A stretch of 64,000 nucleotides of DNA from Pseudoalteromonas rubra (lineage in GTDB: Bacteria > Pseudomonadota > Gammaproteobacteria > Enterobacterales > Alteromonadaceae). The stretch spans positions 1 through 64,000 of the forward strand of contig NZ_JXYA01000007.1 of the NCBI RefSeq assembly GCF_000967655.1, written 5' to 3'. Below, in pieces: positions 1 to 7,390 of this stretch (position 1 is its first letter; each line of letters opens with the position of its first letter). The notes under the pieces are model-generated. The model was not told where the DNA came from. It saw nothing but the letters and a program-made list of their open reading frames with translations, and made no database searches. The position numbers and the translations under genes were made by a program.

Positions 1-816
1 ACGCTGGCAAAAGTGTTTTGCATTGAGGTATGTGGCTACGCGGTCATGAGCAACCATACGCATATTGTGCTGTATGTCGATGATAAAAAAGCTGAAAGGT
101 TATCAGATAAAGCGATAGTCATTCGTTGGCACAAGCTGTTTAAAGGCAACTGGCTGACACAAAAATACATCAATGGTGATGAGCTGAGCGAGTCAGAGCG
201 CAGTATGCTGGCGGCTGATATTACTGAATTCAGACTTCGGCTTGCAAGCATCAGTTGGTTTATGCGAGTACTTAATGAGAGCATTGCTCGCAGAGCTAAT
301 GAAGAAGATGGTTGTACGGGGCGTTTTTGGGAGGGGCGATTCAAGTCACAAGCTTTACTTGATACTGCTGCACTGGCAGCTTGTATGGCTTATGTTGACC
401 TGAATCCAATCAGAGCCAAAGTGGCAGATACACCAGAATCCTCTGATTATGCCAGTATCAAAAAGCGTATTGAGCGCGCGCGGCAGGGCAAACAACCCAA
501 AAGCTTGCGGCGTTTTGCAGGAAACCCTAGAACGAACATGCCAAGTGGTCTTCCGTTTGATCTGACCTATTACATTCAGTTGGTTGAGCTTACGGGCCGA
601 TGTATGCGTGCAGGTAAACGGGGTTGCATCAGTGATACTGAGCCTCTGTTAGCAAGGTTGCAAATAGAGCCAGACAACTGGCTAAAGCTCACCACCCGAT
701 TTACCAAGATATTTCATGGTGCGGTGGGGCGAAAGCAAGCAATAACCGATTACTGTGAGCACCTTCACAAAAAGCGGCGCGCTAATCTGGCGCAGTCTGA
801 ACGGTTATTGTGTTAA
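1..816 (+). CDS. RAYT/IS200-like (Y1) transposase, 5' end outside window
   Basis: This is the C-terminal part of a tyrosine transposase of the REP-associated (RAYT, Y1_Tnp) family, which cuts and rejoins single-stranded DNA near short hairpin repeats. The reading frame is open from base 1, and the text just before the GTG at 13 (TLAK) fits the family, so the real start lies upstream. The metal-binding His-Thr-His is encoded at 54-62 (SNHTHIVL). The catalytic tyrosine is probably that of AYVDLNPIRAK, codon 391-393. The C-terminal extension of about 130 residues is basic. Copies of a GGTGGGTGTC repeat follow at 1006, 1672 and 1715, with an inverted copy at 2336; they may be its substrates, which is inference. 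The family call is firm; whether it is active is unknown. Confidence 0.85.
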   Translation, partial: TLAKVFCIEVCGYAVMSNHTHIVLYVDDKKAERLSDKAIVIRWHKLFKGNWLTQKYINGDELSESERSMLAADITEFRLRLASISWFMRVLNESIARRANEEDGCTGRFWEGRFKSQALLDTAALAACMAYVDLNPIRAKVADTPESSDYASIKKRIERARQGKQPKSLRRFAGNPRTNMPSGLPFDLTYYIQLVELTGRCMRAGKRGCISDTEPLLARLQIEPDNWLKLTTRFTKIFHGAVGRKQAITDYCEHLHKKRRANLAQSERLLC

Positions 817-1168
817 CACCGTTTCATAAATATCATCACTACTTATTCAGCCCTGGTATGGGGATGCTATGATTTTGTCTAAGCCGGGCTACTTGCCAAT
901 AATTTGCGGATAAATGTGAGAGCCTAGCTGCTCATTTCTCATTGGAACACGAGGATCAGTAATCTTTCAAATTTAAGTTGAACTTGCCCCCTTGTGGATT
1001 CAAAATTTACCGGTGGGTGTCCCATCATCATGAACCTTACCCCGCGTCAAATGCAACACCTTGTTTACTTTTTGTTAGTTCCGTGGGACTATAAAGCTTC
1101 GCAATACAGCCCAGTTTGTCGGTTTATGTTTTGATATTTTGGGAGGGAGCAAATTACTATGTTTCTTA
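817..1168. other. Intergenic, accessory, no gene seen
   Basis: This AT-rich stretch lies between the transposase and a small membrane protein. It contains one copy of the TTTACCGGTGGGTGTC repeat at 1006-1021. I see no convincing ORF, RNA gene or promoter. Confidence 0.5.
1006..1021 (+). repeat. GGTGGGTGTC repeat, copy 1
   Basis: TTTACCGGTGGGTGTC. It shares GGTGGGTGTC and the preceding TTAC with the copies at 1672 and 1715, differing by C for T before the G-run. Confidence 0.6.
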
Positions 1169-1594
1169 ATGGAGTTAAGAGTGATTTCACAAATCCTATT
1201 TATTATCGGGGCAGCAATATTTGGCGGTTTAGGCTTAATCCATCTGATTTTTACGTTCTTTTCTAACAAGTTTGATGCATATAATGCAGAAGTTGTCGTT
1301 GCAATGAAAAGTACATCTCCAGTCATAACGAAGGAAACTACAGTTTGGCGGGCCTGGGTTGGCTTTAATGCAAGTCATAGTTTAGGAGCAATTTTTTTTG
1401 CAGCAATCTATATTCCTTTAGCAATTTTACACATGCCGCTTATTATAAATAACGCGTGGTTTTCAGTGCTGCCTTCTATTTTCGGTTTTTCATATTTGCT
1501 TTTGGCTCAAAAATACTGGTTTAGAATTCCGTTTTTGGGCATTCTGATTGCAACAATATGTTTTGTCTTTGGGTGTTTACTAATCAATTTATAG
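1169..1594 (+). CDS. Small multi-pass membrane protein, unknown function
   Basis: A protein of about 141 residues with four hydrophobic segments: near residues 5-30, 65-90, 95-115 and 118-140 from the ATG at 1169. Charged residues are few and no enzymatic motif is visible. The frame is open back to a TTG at 1139, but that has no ribosome-binding site. The ATG at 1169 is the first standard start, and a GTG at 1181 has a better-placed GGAG at 1171-1174, so the true start is uncertain. Base use is AT-rich compared with the core genes further right, and it lies beside a transposase, repeats and an integron-like cassette, which suggests transfer. I do not recognise a characterised homologue. Confidence 0.6.
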   Translation: MELRVISQILFIIGAAIFGGLGLIHLIFTFFSNKFDAYNAEVVVAMKSTSPVITKETTVWRAWVGFNASHSLGAIFFAAIYIPLAILHMPLIINNAWFSVLPSIFGFSYLLLAQKYWFRIPFLGILIATICFVFGCLLINL

Positions 1595-1671
1595 TAAGCG
1601 TTTTACGACAAGCCATGCTGTGCGTGTCCGTCAATTTATGTAAGCGTTATCTTCATTGTTGGACTAAGAGA

Positions 1672-1686
1672 TTACTGGTGGGTGTC
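1672..1686 (+). repeat. GGTGGGTGTC repeat, copy 2
   Basis: TTACTGGTGGGTGTC, in the same orientation as copies 1 and 3. It is followed by ACCCTTATCC, which leads into the TCTTATCC-type tandem repeat. Confidence 0.65.
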
Positions 1687-1714
1687 ACCCTTATCCTCTC
1701 CTTGCTATGTTCCA

Positions 1715-1732
1715 AATTTACTGGTGGGTGTC
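1715..1732 (+). repeat. GGTGGGTGTC repeat, copy 3
   Basis: AATTTACTGGTGGGTGTC, a direct repeat of copy 2 only 29 bp after it. The close spacing of two direct copies suggests nested or successive insertion, or a duplicated element end. Confidence 0.65.
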
Positions 1733-1734
1733 TC

Positions 1735-1772
1735 TCTTATCCTCTCCTTATCCTCTCTTATCCTCTCTTATC
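1735..1772 (+). repeat. Short tandem repeat, TCTTATCCTC unit
   Basis: About three and a half imperfect copies of a 10-11-base unit (TCTTATCCTC/TCCTTATCCTC) run directly after repeat copy 3. A further single copy lies at 1689-1701. It looks like a slippage-prone microsatellite inside the accessory patch. Confidence 0.6.
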
Positions 1773-1869
1773 ACGTTCTGGAGGGCGACATGGGCTGCAT
1801 ATGCGTAACGGCCGACAAATATTGGGTAGAAAGTGCCTTATAATAAGGCCATTAAACACCACGTCCTCC

Positions 1870-1918
1870 GGGCGCTGGACTTGCAAAATACGCTCGCCGT
1901 TTATGGCAAACGTTAGGT
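1870..1918 (+). other. Right half of an integron attC-like site
   Basis: The segment ends in GTTAGGT at 1912-1918, an exact match to the integron core site GTTRRRY. It is preceded by an attC-like imperfect palindrome (GTTTATGGCAAAC at 1899-1911). The downstream ORF starts 6 bp after the core site, which is normal cassette spacing. No integrase gene is in the window. Confidence 0.5.
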
Positions 1919-1924
1919 AACTAA

Positions 1925-2311
1925 ATGAAAACTGAGCTTGATATACACAATTATCAAAAATGGTTTCTCGAAAACTTTCAGTATAGGGACAGACTATTAA
2001 CTCTTACAGTTGAGGAAATGCTTACAAAAGAAGAACTGTTACGAGAGCCGCAACGTTATTTAGTTATATTCTCTTTTACTGTAATGTTTCAAGTTTATGA
2101 TGAATGTGATCACAGGAATGACTTTCATGCTGATCGGCAAGAAGGTGTTCTAGCTAAGTACAACGCTTCACGTTTATTGGAGCATGCTAAGTCAGATACA
2201 ATTGTTTTTGATACTACAGTTGGAGCACTTGAACATTGGTCGTTAATGACAACCAATGAATTCGTGCATGTTTTAACTAATCAACCACCTAAAGTCATAA
2301 ATGTTACCTAA
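1925..2311 (+). CDS. Probable integron cassette protein, unknown function
   Basis: A 128-residue soluble protein, acidic, with an N-terminal region rich in aromatic and charged residues. There is no signal peptide, membrane segment or known motif. Context is the best clue. A GTTAGGT core site ends 6 bp before the ATG, and the TAA stop is embedded in ACCTAAC (2306-2312), the matching inverse core site. One compact ORF between two core sites is the hallmark of an integron gene cassette. No ribosome-binding site is obvious, also common in cassettes. I cannot assign a function. Confidence 0.6.
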   Translation: MKTELDIHNYQKWFLENFQYRDRLLTLTVEEMLTKEELLREPQRYLVIFSFTVMFQVYDECDHRNDFHADRQEGVLAKYNASRLLEHAKSDTIVFDTTVGALEHWSLMTTNEFVHVLTNQPPKVINVT

Positions 2312-2336
2312 CAAACGCTTAGAAAAGAAATAAGCG
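2306..2336 (+). other. Truncated attC-like site at the cassette 3' end
   Basis: ACCTAAC (2306-2312) is an exact inverse core site. It is followed by CGCTTA (2316-2321), a 9-base spacer and TAAGCG (2331-2336), which pair as an inner stem. A complete attC would continue from the last G into TTRRRY. Instead the sequence switches to ACACCCACC, the inverted GGTGGGTGTC repeat, exactly at the G/TT recombination point. Confidence 0.45.
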
Positions 2337-2346
2337 ACACCCACCA
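2336..2346 (-). repeat. GGTGGGTGTC repeat, inverted copy 4
   Basis: GACACCCACCA, the reverse complement of TGGTGGGTGTC in copies 2 and 3. It abuts the truncated attC-like site. The orientation is what an element boundary would show. Confidence 0.6.
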
Positions 2347-2467
2347 AAAAATGGCATGCCTTTGTTGCCCTGAACTGACGTGAAGCAGAGCGCCAAAATT
2401 GGCAAATCAGTATCCCGAATCACAAAACTCAGATTTACAGTTGAATTACTTATCAAAGCGAACTTAA

Positions 2468-4831
2468 TTAAAACTGCATACTCACCGACAGCATAAAACT
2501 GCGCTTAGGCTGAGGGATAAGGGAGTTTGCCCAGCCCACTGAGCGCTGTTCAAAATCATCACCACTGGCTGCGGCTTCCGCGCCTGAGTGGTAATAGATT
2601 TCATCAAAGAGGTTTTTGATCTTAAAGGCCACTTCGAACGATTCGAACCGGTAAATGATATTAGCGTCTACCGTTAAATAGGCGTCATTTTTTCTGTCCC
2701 TGGCACGCAATGTGTTTCTCAAATATAGCGGTTTACTTGAGAACCAGTTAGCTCTGACATTAACATTAAGCGCATCACTGACAGGTACATTAAGCCCTGC
2801 GTTGATTTTATGTGGTGCGATATCGCCAAGCTCTGCATCCATATCCTGGCAGGGGTTGTAGGTGAGCGTATTAGTGTTTGCGATGTCCCGGCAGTTTTCG
2901 ATCCCTTCGCCCACCCACAGGCCCTGCGTGTGATCGTAGCTTACGCTGCTTTTGGTTTTTGTGTGAGTGTAATATAGATAGCCGGAGATATTTGCAGCGC
3001 CTGTTATAAAGTTGTTAAACTCAAATTTACCGCGATATTCCAGGCCGTAGATGCTGCGTTTTCCGGCGTTTTCGGCCTCTTCTTTTACAACGTTGTCGTA
3101 CCTGGCCGTAAACAAAGACAAATCATGTAGCCAGTTGTCTTGCTGGTACATATAAATGAACTCAAAGTTTTCCGCCTTTTCGGGTTTCAGATCAGGGTTG
3201 GCAGAGCGGCCGCTCCAGCCACCCCAAAGTTGTATCGGGGCTGGCTCCTGAAATGCCGTGCCATAGAGCATTTTGATGGTTGATTTGTCTGACAAAAAAT
3301 AAATAGCAGAGGCCCTGGGGTTGGTGGTACTGCCATATAGGCTGTTTTTGTCGTACCTTACGCCGGCATTCACTCGCCATTTATTGATGTTCCAGATGGC
3401 CTGAATATACGCGCCTCGGTCAGTCAGGCTGGCCAGGTTTTCATCCGGCATCCGGCTGAGCGTATCTGGTTGAATATTGATTGTGCTGTCTGTATTGAGT
3501 GCAACGCCATCTCCGGCAGTTTCGGGTGTATCTGATGAGCAAAAGGTTTCGGCAAAATAACCGCAAGCATCGTATGCTTTGGTGAGCTCTTTGTCTTCAA
3601 ATTTGATGCCGCCGCTGATCTTTAACTGCTCAGTGTAATCGAACTCGTAATCTTGCTTAAATAACCAGCTTTTGTTGCTGGTTCGCCAGTGTGAAATGGT
3701 TAAGGTAGAGACCACATCCGGGCCGCTCAAGGCGGTGGAGCCGGGAAAGGACTCGACCCAGTAACCGCCATTGCCGCTTTTTCTGCTCAGCAGCAGGGTA
3801 TCTACCTGTACTTTATTTTTTAAAGTCCCTGCATGTCGCAGATAATATTGCTCTGAGTTGCGATACCACTGCGCAGCAGGTTGCGCTCTGTCGTGGGGGT
3901 ATTGCGGCCCCCAGCCATGACGCATATCCCATTCAATAACGCCTAACGTCAGGTTTTTGAACCCGACATCGGCCAAAATACCCCATTCCCGTTGTGGGTC
4001 GTGGTAGGCGCCAAAATCATTGTATTTAGAACCGTGAGGACAACCATCGGCTGCACAATTGGCCGATAATGCGGTGTCATAAATCACGGGCCCCCAGATA
4101 TCCCGGTTACTCAGCAGTTCGTTACTGACAAAGCCCCAGGGGGCCAGATCGTCGATGTCGGCTTCATCACTTGAATAGTATTTAGCGGACAGGTTGTAGG
4201 TCAGCTTGTTATGATTGCCGCCCGCAGCGATATCAATGCTTTGTGTGTCGTAGCTGCCCGACTGAACGTTCACTTTAAAAAAATCATCATTCTGGTGAGT
4301 CTCTTTGGCATCGGACGTAACCAGGTTGATTATCCCTAAAAATGCATTGGGGCCATACACAGCGCCCACCGGGCCATAAAGTACTTCTATCCGCGCTATG
4401 TTCGACAACGGATAATTTTTTGACAAAGTGGCTTCGTGATACCACAAATGGTTATCGGCTATGCCATTGACCAGCATTAACGTGCGCTGGGTGAGGGGCG
4501 TGCGGTAGCCGCGCTGGTAGGTGATAACGCCACCATTACCATTGGTGACGGTGCTATCAAAGCCGGGCAGATCCAAAATCACTTCATCAATACTGGTGTA
4601 ACCGCGCTGGCGGATATCCGCTGCGGTAACGATCACCATAGCCGCCGGGGCATCGCGCAACGTTTCCTCAACGCCGGAGGCTGATGACACCGTGACATCA
4701 AGCAAGTCCTCTAAACTCAGCTCCATAAATGTATCAAGTTCATCACCTTGTGCCGCGCTGTGTGAGCTGAATAAAATCATTGAAAAGAGCAAAGATGCTG
4801 CTGTAGTTTGACAGGACTGTTTGCTGGTCAT
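2468..4831 (-). CDS. TonB-dependent outer-membrane receptor
   Basis: A 787-residue outer-membrane receptor that uses TonB energy to import a bound ligand. It has an N-terminal signal peptide (about 1-27, ending SAAQG), a plug domain at about 55-170 with typical phrases (APAAMVIVTAADIRQRG, RIEVLYGPVGAVYGPNAFLG), then a long beta-barrel ending in an aromatic residue (SVSMQF). The start ATG is preceded by a strong GGGGGAA ribosome-binding site. No Fur box or neighbouring transport gene identifies the ligand. A perfect 12-bp inverted repeat about 85 bp upstream suggests dedicated repression. PagL, a lipid A deacylase, is encoded next upstream on the same strand. The receptor class is certain and the substrate is unknown. 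Confidence 0.93.
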   Translation of the reverse strand: MTSKQSCQTTAASLLFSMILFSSHSAAQGDELDTFMELSLEDLLDVTVSSASGVEETLRDAPAAMVIVTAADIRQRGYTSIDEVILDLPGFDSTVTNGNGGVITYQRGYRTPLTQRTLMLVNGIADNHLWYHEATLSKNYPLSNIARIEVLYGPVGAVYGPNAFLGIINLVTSDAKETHQNDDFFKVNVQSGSYDTQSIDIAAGGNHNKLTYNLSAKYYSSDEADIDDLAPWGFVSNELLSNRDIWGPVIYDTALSANCAADGCPHGSKYNDFGAYHDPQREWGILADVGFKNLTLGVIEWDMRHGWGPQYPHDRAQPAAQWYRNSEQYYLRHAGTLKNKVQVDTLLLSRKSGNGGYWVESFPGSTALSGPDVVSTLTISHWRTSNKSWLFKQDYEFDYTEQLKISGGIKFEDKELTKAYDACGYFAETFCSSDTPETAGDGVALNTDSTINIQPDTLSRMPDENLASLTDRGAYIQAIWNINKWRVNAGVRYDKNSLYGSTTNPRASAIYFLSDKSTIKMLYGTAFQEPAPIQLWGGWSGRSANPDLKPEKAENFEFIYMYQQDNWLHDLSLFTARYDNVVKEEAENAGKRSIYGLEYRGKFEFNNFITGAANISGYLYYTHTKTKSSVSYDHTQGLWVGEGIENCRDIANTNTLTYNPCQDMDAELGDIAPHKINAGLNVPVSDALNVNVRANWFSSKPLYLRNTLRARDRKNDAYLTVDANIIYRFESFEVAFKIKNLFDEIYYHSGAEAAASGDDFEQRSVGWANSLIPQPKRSFMLSVSMQF

Positions 4832-4916
4832 AAGTTCCCCCTGGCTCTACAAGCTGTAGCGCTCCGATGACCTGTTGCTCTGGCAAAACGCTGATATACC
4901 ATAGTCGGTGAGAAAC

Positions 4917-4944
4917 TTATTCTAGTCTTTGGAGACTAGAATAA
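4917..4944. promoter_or_regulatory. Perfect 12-bp palindrome in the receptor promoter region
   Basis: TTATTCTAGTCT (4917-4928) and AGACTAGAATAA (4933-4944) are exact reverse complements around a 4-base centre. The palindrome lies 86 bp upstream of the leftward receptor start. A TTGACA -35-like hexamer on the minus strand (4960-4955) is just upstream of it, so a bound repressor would cover the spacer and -10 region. No run of T follows, so a terminator is less likely. Confidence 0.6.
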
Positions 4945-5087
4945 ACTGCTTGATTGTCAAGCTGTGAGGGACTGATAAAGGAACGCAGAAATTAATTTTG
5001 GTCTGAGTTATTACAGTCCAGGGCTAAAGATTTTTGCATTAATGGGTTGATGTCTCGCCCGGCTAACCGGGCAGAGCGTTAAACTGG

Positions 5088-5612
5088 CTAAAAATATGCC
5101 GAATAGGATAGGGATAAGAAATCCAGCCCGGGGTTAGGGCTTTTAAACCCGGCGTTGGAATAGTGCATATAGCGAATGGCGATATTGGCGTCGTCCAGCT
5201 GATAAACCAGCCCCAATCTGTCTTCAAATTGGTAATGCGTACTGACGTTTTTACCTGCAAATTGCGTATCATCCAGCAGGGCAATGCCGATCCCAAATTC
5301 CACTGCAACCGGGTGGCCATTAAAGGTGGTGAAGGGATATCGGATCACCGGCGAAACCGCCAGTACAAAATTCGTGTCGTGGCGGTTTTGATCTCCGTAA
5401 CGCCAGAAATTGATACTACTTTCAAAGTGCACGTCAAAGTGGCGCCAGGCTTGAGGCAATGCCAGCTCTGGGTGGTACTGGTACGCTAATTTAATGCCGT
5501 CGACACTGCCTTCACCATGAATGTAATGAATAGCATAGCCATGTTGTTGTGCCGCTACCGGCATGGCCAGTGCGCTTAGCAGAAGCAGCGCAAGTGTGGT
5601 TAATCTGATCAT
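5088..5612 (-). CDS. pagL: Lipid A 3-O-deacylase (PagL family)
   Basis: A 174-residue outer-membrane beta-barrel enzyme that removes the 3-O acyl chain of lipid A. A signal peptide covers about residues 1-21 (ending VAAQQ). The family signature near the C-terminus is clear: His150-Tyr-Ser152 within MHYSNAGFKSPNPG, the catalytic His and Ser of PagL. The third catalytic position, Glu in the Pseudomonas enzyme, falls 14 residues after the His and is Asp164 here, a conservative change. The protein ends in Phe, as barrel proteins do. It lies head-to-head with mlaC and upstream of a TonB receptor, so envelope lipid maintenance is the common theme. Confidence 0.85.
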   Translation of the reverse strand: MIRLTTLALLLLSALAMPVAAQQHGYAIHYIHGEGSVDGIKLAYQYHPELALPQAWRHFDVHFESSINFWRYGDQNRHDTNFVLAVSPVIRYPFTTFNGHPVAVEFGIGIALLDDTQFAGKNVSTHYQFEDRLGLVYQLDDANIAIRYMHYSNAGFKSPNPGLDFLSLSYSAYF

Positions 5613-5706
5613 AATGAATACTCACCGAGTATATAAAGGAATATGGCTATTGTCGGGGTAGAACTTGCCATTAAAAAGGCATCAAATGGCACAGTATTGA
5701 TGTTGA

Positions 5707-5762
5707 TTTGGCACCAAAAGGTTAGGTTGTTGATTTATATGACAAATATCATTGGTGCCAAA
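5707..5762. promoter_or_regulatory. Inverted repeat between pagL and mlaC
   Basis: TTTGGCACCAA (5707-5717) and TTGGTGCCAAA (5752-5762) are exact reverse complements separated by 34 bases, in the divergent pagL/mlaC intergenic region. Each arm is itself nearly palindromic (TTGG-NN-CCAA), so two operator sites or one long stem-loop are both possible. Confidence 0.45.
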
Positions 5763-5849
5763 GTGGCATTAATATGGTGCAAATTTGTGTGTTTTTCATC
5801 TGCAAAGTTAGCGCTAAACTTGCCCCATTAACCGTTATGGGAGTGGATC

Positions 5850-6461
5850 ATGAAAAGACTAATGCAACTTATACTGGTAACAGTACTGGCGTTTAGCAGC
5901 GTACCGGGGCTTGCTGCACCAGACACACAAAGCAACCCGTATGGCCTGATAAAATCGGTTGGCGACCAGTTGTTTGTGGATATCAGCAAACTGAATACGC
6001 TGGAAGAAGTCCAGAAAAAAGCGCAGCTGAAAAAGCTGGTACGTGAGCAACTGATGCCACACATCGACATTAAATATGTGTCTTTTAAATTGCTTGGTAA
6101 GCACGTACGCGAGATCAACCGGGATCAGGCCGTGACCTTTATTGATGCGGTCGAGCAATACCTGGCCAACACTTATGCCAATGCGCTGATGAGCTATAAA
6201 GGCCAGCAGGTTAATTTCATTGAGCCGGTTGTGAGCGACGACAGCAAATTCGCGTCGGTGAAATCCGAAATCGTTGAGCCTAATGCGCCTACCATCGACA
6301 TTGTATTCAAATTCCGCAAAAACAAAGCGGGTGAGTGGCAGGTGTACGACTTGGTTGCCGAGAGCATCTCACTGCTTAGCGCTAAGCAAAAAGAGATCAC
6401 AGCGCGGATCAGCGAAGTTGGTATAGATCAGGTAACCAAAGAGCTGGTGGCTAAGAGCTAA
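5850..6461 (+). CDS. mlaC: MlaC-family periplasmic phospholipid-binding protein
   Basis: A 203-residue periplasmic protein of the Ttg2D/MlaC family, which shuttles phospholipid between the outer membrane and the inner-membrane MlaFEDB complex. A signal peptide covers about 1-23 (ending GLAAP). The MlaC fold follows (NPYGLIKSVGDQLF near the start, a central QQVNFIEPVVSDD strand and a C-terminal WQVYDLVAESISLL segment). GGGAGTGG precedes the ATG. In many bacteria mlaC sits inside mlaFEDCB; here it stands alone, next to pagL, so it may be an extra copy or part of a separate lipid-handling set. A weak stem (GGCGGG 6495-6500 / CCCGCC 6540-6545 plus six T) could end its transcript. Confidence 0.88.
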   Translation: MKRLMQLILVTVLAFSSVPGLAAPDTQSNPYGLIKSVGDQLFVDISKLNTLEEVQKKAQLKKLVREQLMPHIDIKYVSFKLLGKHVREINRDQAVTFIDAVEQYLANTYANALMSYKGQQVNFIEPVVSDDSKFASVKSEIVEPNAPTIDIVFKFRKNKAGEWQVYDLVAESISLLSAKQKEITARISEVGIDQVTKELVAKS

Positions 6462-6568
6462 GCCAGCACCACAAAACACGATTTACGTCCTTCAGGCGGG
6501 TACTCACCCTTACCCATGAGATCCAACACTCTCCGATTGCCCGCCTTTTTTCTTGCCCGTCGGGGCAT
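6458..6568 (-). CDS. Possible 36-residue basic small protein
   Basis: A short leftward ORF whose ATG (6568-6566) has a good Shine-Dalgarno, AGAGGG, seven bases upstream. The product starts MPRRARKK, is strongly basic at the N-terminus, has GKGEYPPEGRK in the middle and ends CFVVLA. It overlaps the mlaC stop by four bases, tail to tail. There is no known family that I can name. The ribosome-binding site and the protein-like composition argue for a real gene, but its length makes chance plausible. Confidence 0.3.
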   Translation of the reverse strand: MPRRARKKAGNRRVLDLMGKGEYPPEGRKSCFVVLA

Positions 6569-6725
6569 TGCTGTACCCTCTATCTTTGGCTTGTCGCTAT
6601 CGTGTCAGCCATAGTAAGATGACGACCATTGTTCGGATCAGCACAGCGTAACCGGCAACAAGCTACTGATGTACAGATATCAGTCAGTTCATCGTACGCT
6701 GTCAGTAAATTAAGAATGCTTTATT

Positions 6726-7325
6726 ATGCAATTATCTCCCTCACTTTCAGCTTTGGTTGAAGCCTTGCGTTGTTTACCTGGCATTGGGCCTAAATCGGCA
6801 CAGCGGATTGCCTTTCACCTGCTAGAAAGAGACCGCAGTGGCGGCACTCAGCTGGGTCAGAGCCTGCTCAACGCCATGGATAAAATCGGCCACTGTGAAT
6901 CCTGCCGTACTTTTTCAGAAACGCCGGTGTGCGATATCTGTAGCAATATAAAACGCCAGGACACCGGGCTGTTGTGTGTGGTGGAATCCCCAAGCGATGT
7001 GTTGGCCATAGAACAAACCGGTCAGTACCAGGGCCTGTATTTTGTATTGATGGGGCATTTATCGCCGCTTGATGGCATTGGTCCGAACGAAATCGGCATG
7101 GATGTACTGGAAAGAACACTCGCCAATGGCAACATCAATGAAGTCATTCTGGCCACCAACCCGACGGTTGAAGGGGAGGCTACTGCTCACTTTATCGGTG
7201 AAATGTGCCATCAGCATAACGTAACCGCCTCGCGAATTGCCCACGGTATGCCTGTCGGTGGCGAGCTTGAACTGGTAGACGGCATGACCCTGATGCATGC
7301 CTTTAGCGGCAGAAAAGCGATTTAG
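6726..7325 (+). CDS. recR: Recombination mediator RecR
   Basis: A 199-residue protein that works with RecF and RecO to load RecA on gapped DNA. The parts appear in family order: a helix-hairpin-helix segment ([18 protein letters not shown]), a four-cysteine zinc finger (CESC...CDIC) at about 57-72, a Toprim domain starting VVESPSD, and a C-terminal Walker-like tail. Length matches the family. The ribosome-binding site is weak. htpG follows, as in many gammaproteobacteria, but dnaX and ybaB, which usually precede recR, are missing, so the gene must use its own promoter in the 6570-6725 interval. Confidence 0.97.
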   Translation: MQLSPSLSALVEALRCLPGIGPKSAQRIAFHLLERDRSGGTQLGQSLLNAMDKIGHCESCRTFSETPVCDICSNIKRQDTGLLCVVESPSDVLAIEQTGQYQGLYFVLMGHLSPLDGIGPNEIGMDVLERTLANGNINEVILATNPTVEGEATAHFIGEMCHQHNVTASRIAHGMPVGGELELVDGMTLMHAFSGRKAI

Positions 7326-7328
7326 TAC

Positions 7329-7348
7329 AAGCCCGAAAGGGCTTTTTT
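7329..7348 (+). terminator. Terminator after recR
   Basis: AAGCCC-GAAA-GGGCTT followed by T residues, 4 bp after the recR stop. It separates recR from htpG. Confidence 0.85.
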
Positions 7349-7390
7349 GGTTACCTTTTCAGCAAAACCACACCATCCGCAACTTTTTTC

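Noticed and set aside
1558-1920. 120-codon plus-strand ORF
   Set aside because: It runs across the repeats, the tandem repeat and the attC-like site, has low-complexity composition and no ribosome-binding site.
5690-5710. Sigma-54-like TGGCAC upstream of mlaC
   Set aside because: The GC at the -12 position is not at the required distance.
6480-6560. Possible 4.5S RNA near recR
   Set aside because: The conserved GGAAGGAAGCA loop of SRP RNA is absent on both strands; only a weak stem and a small ORF are present.
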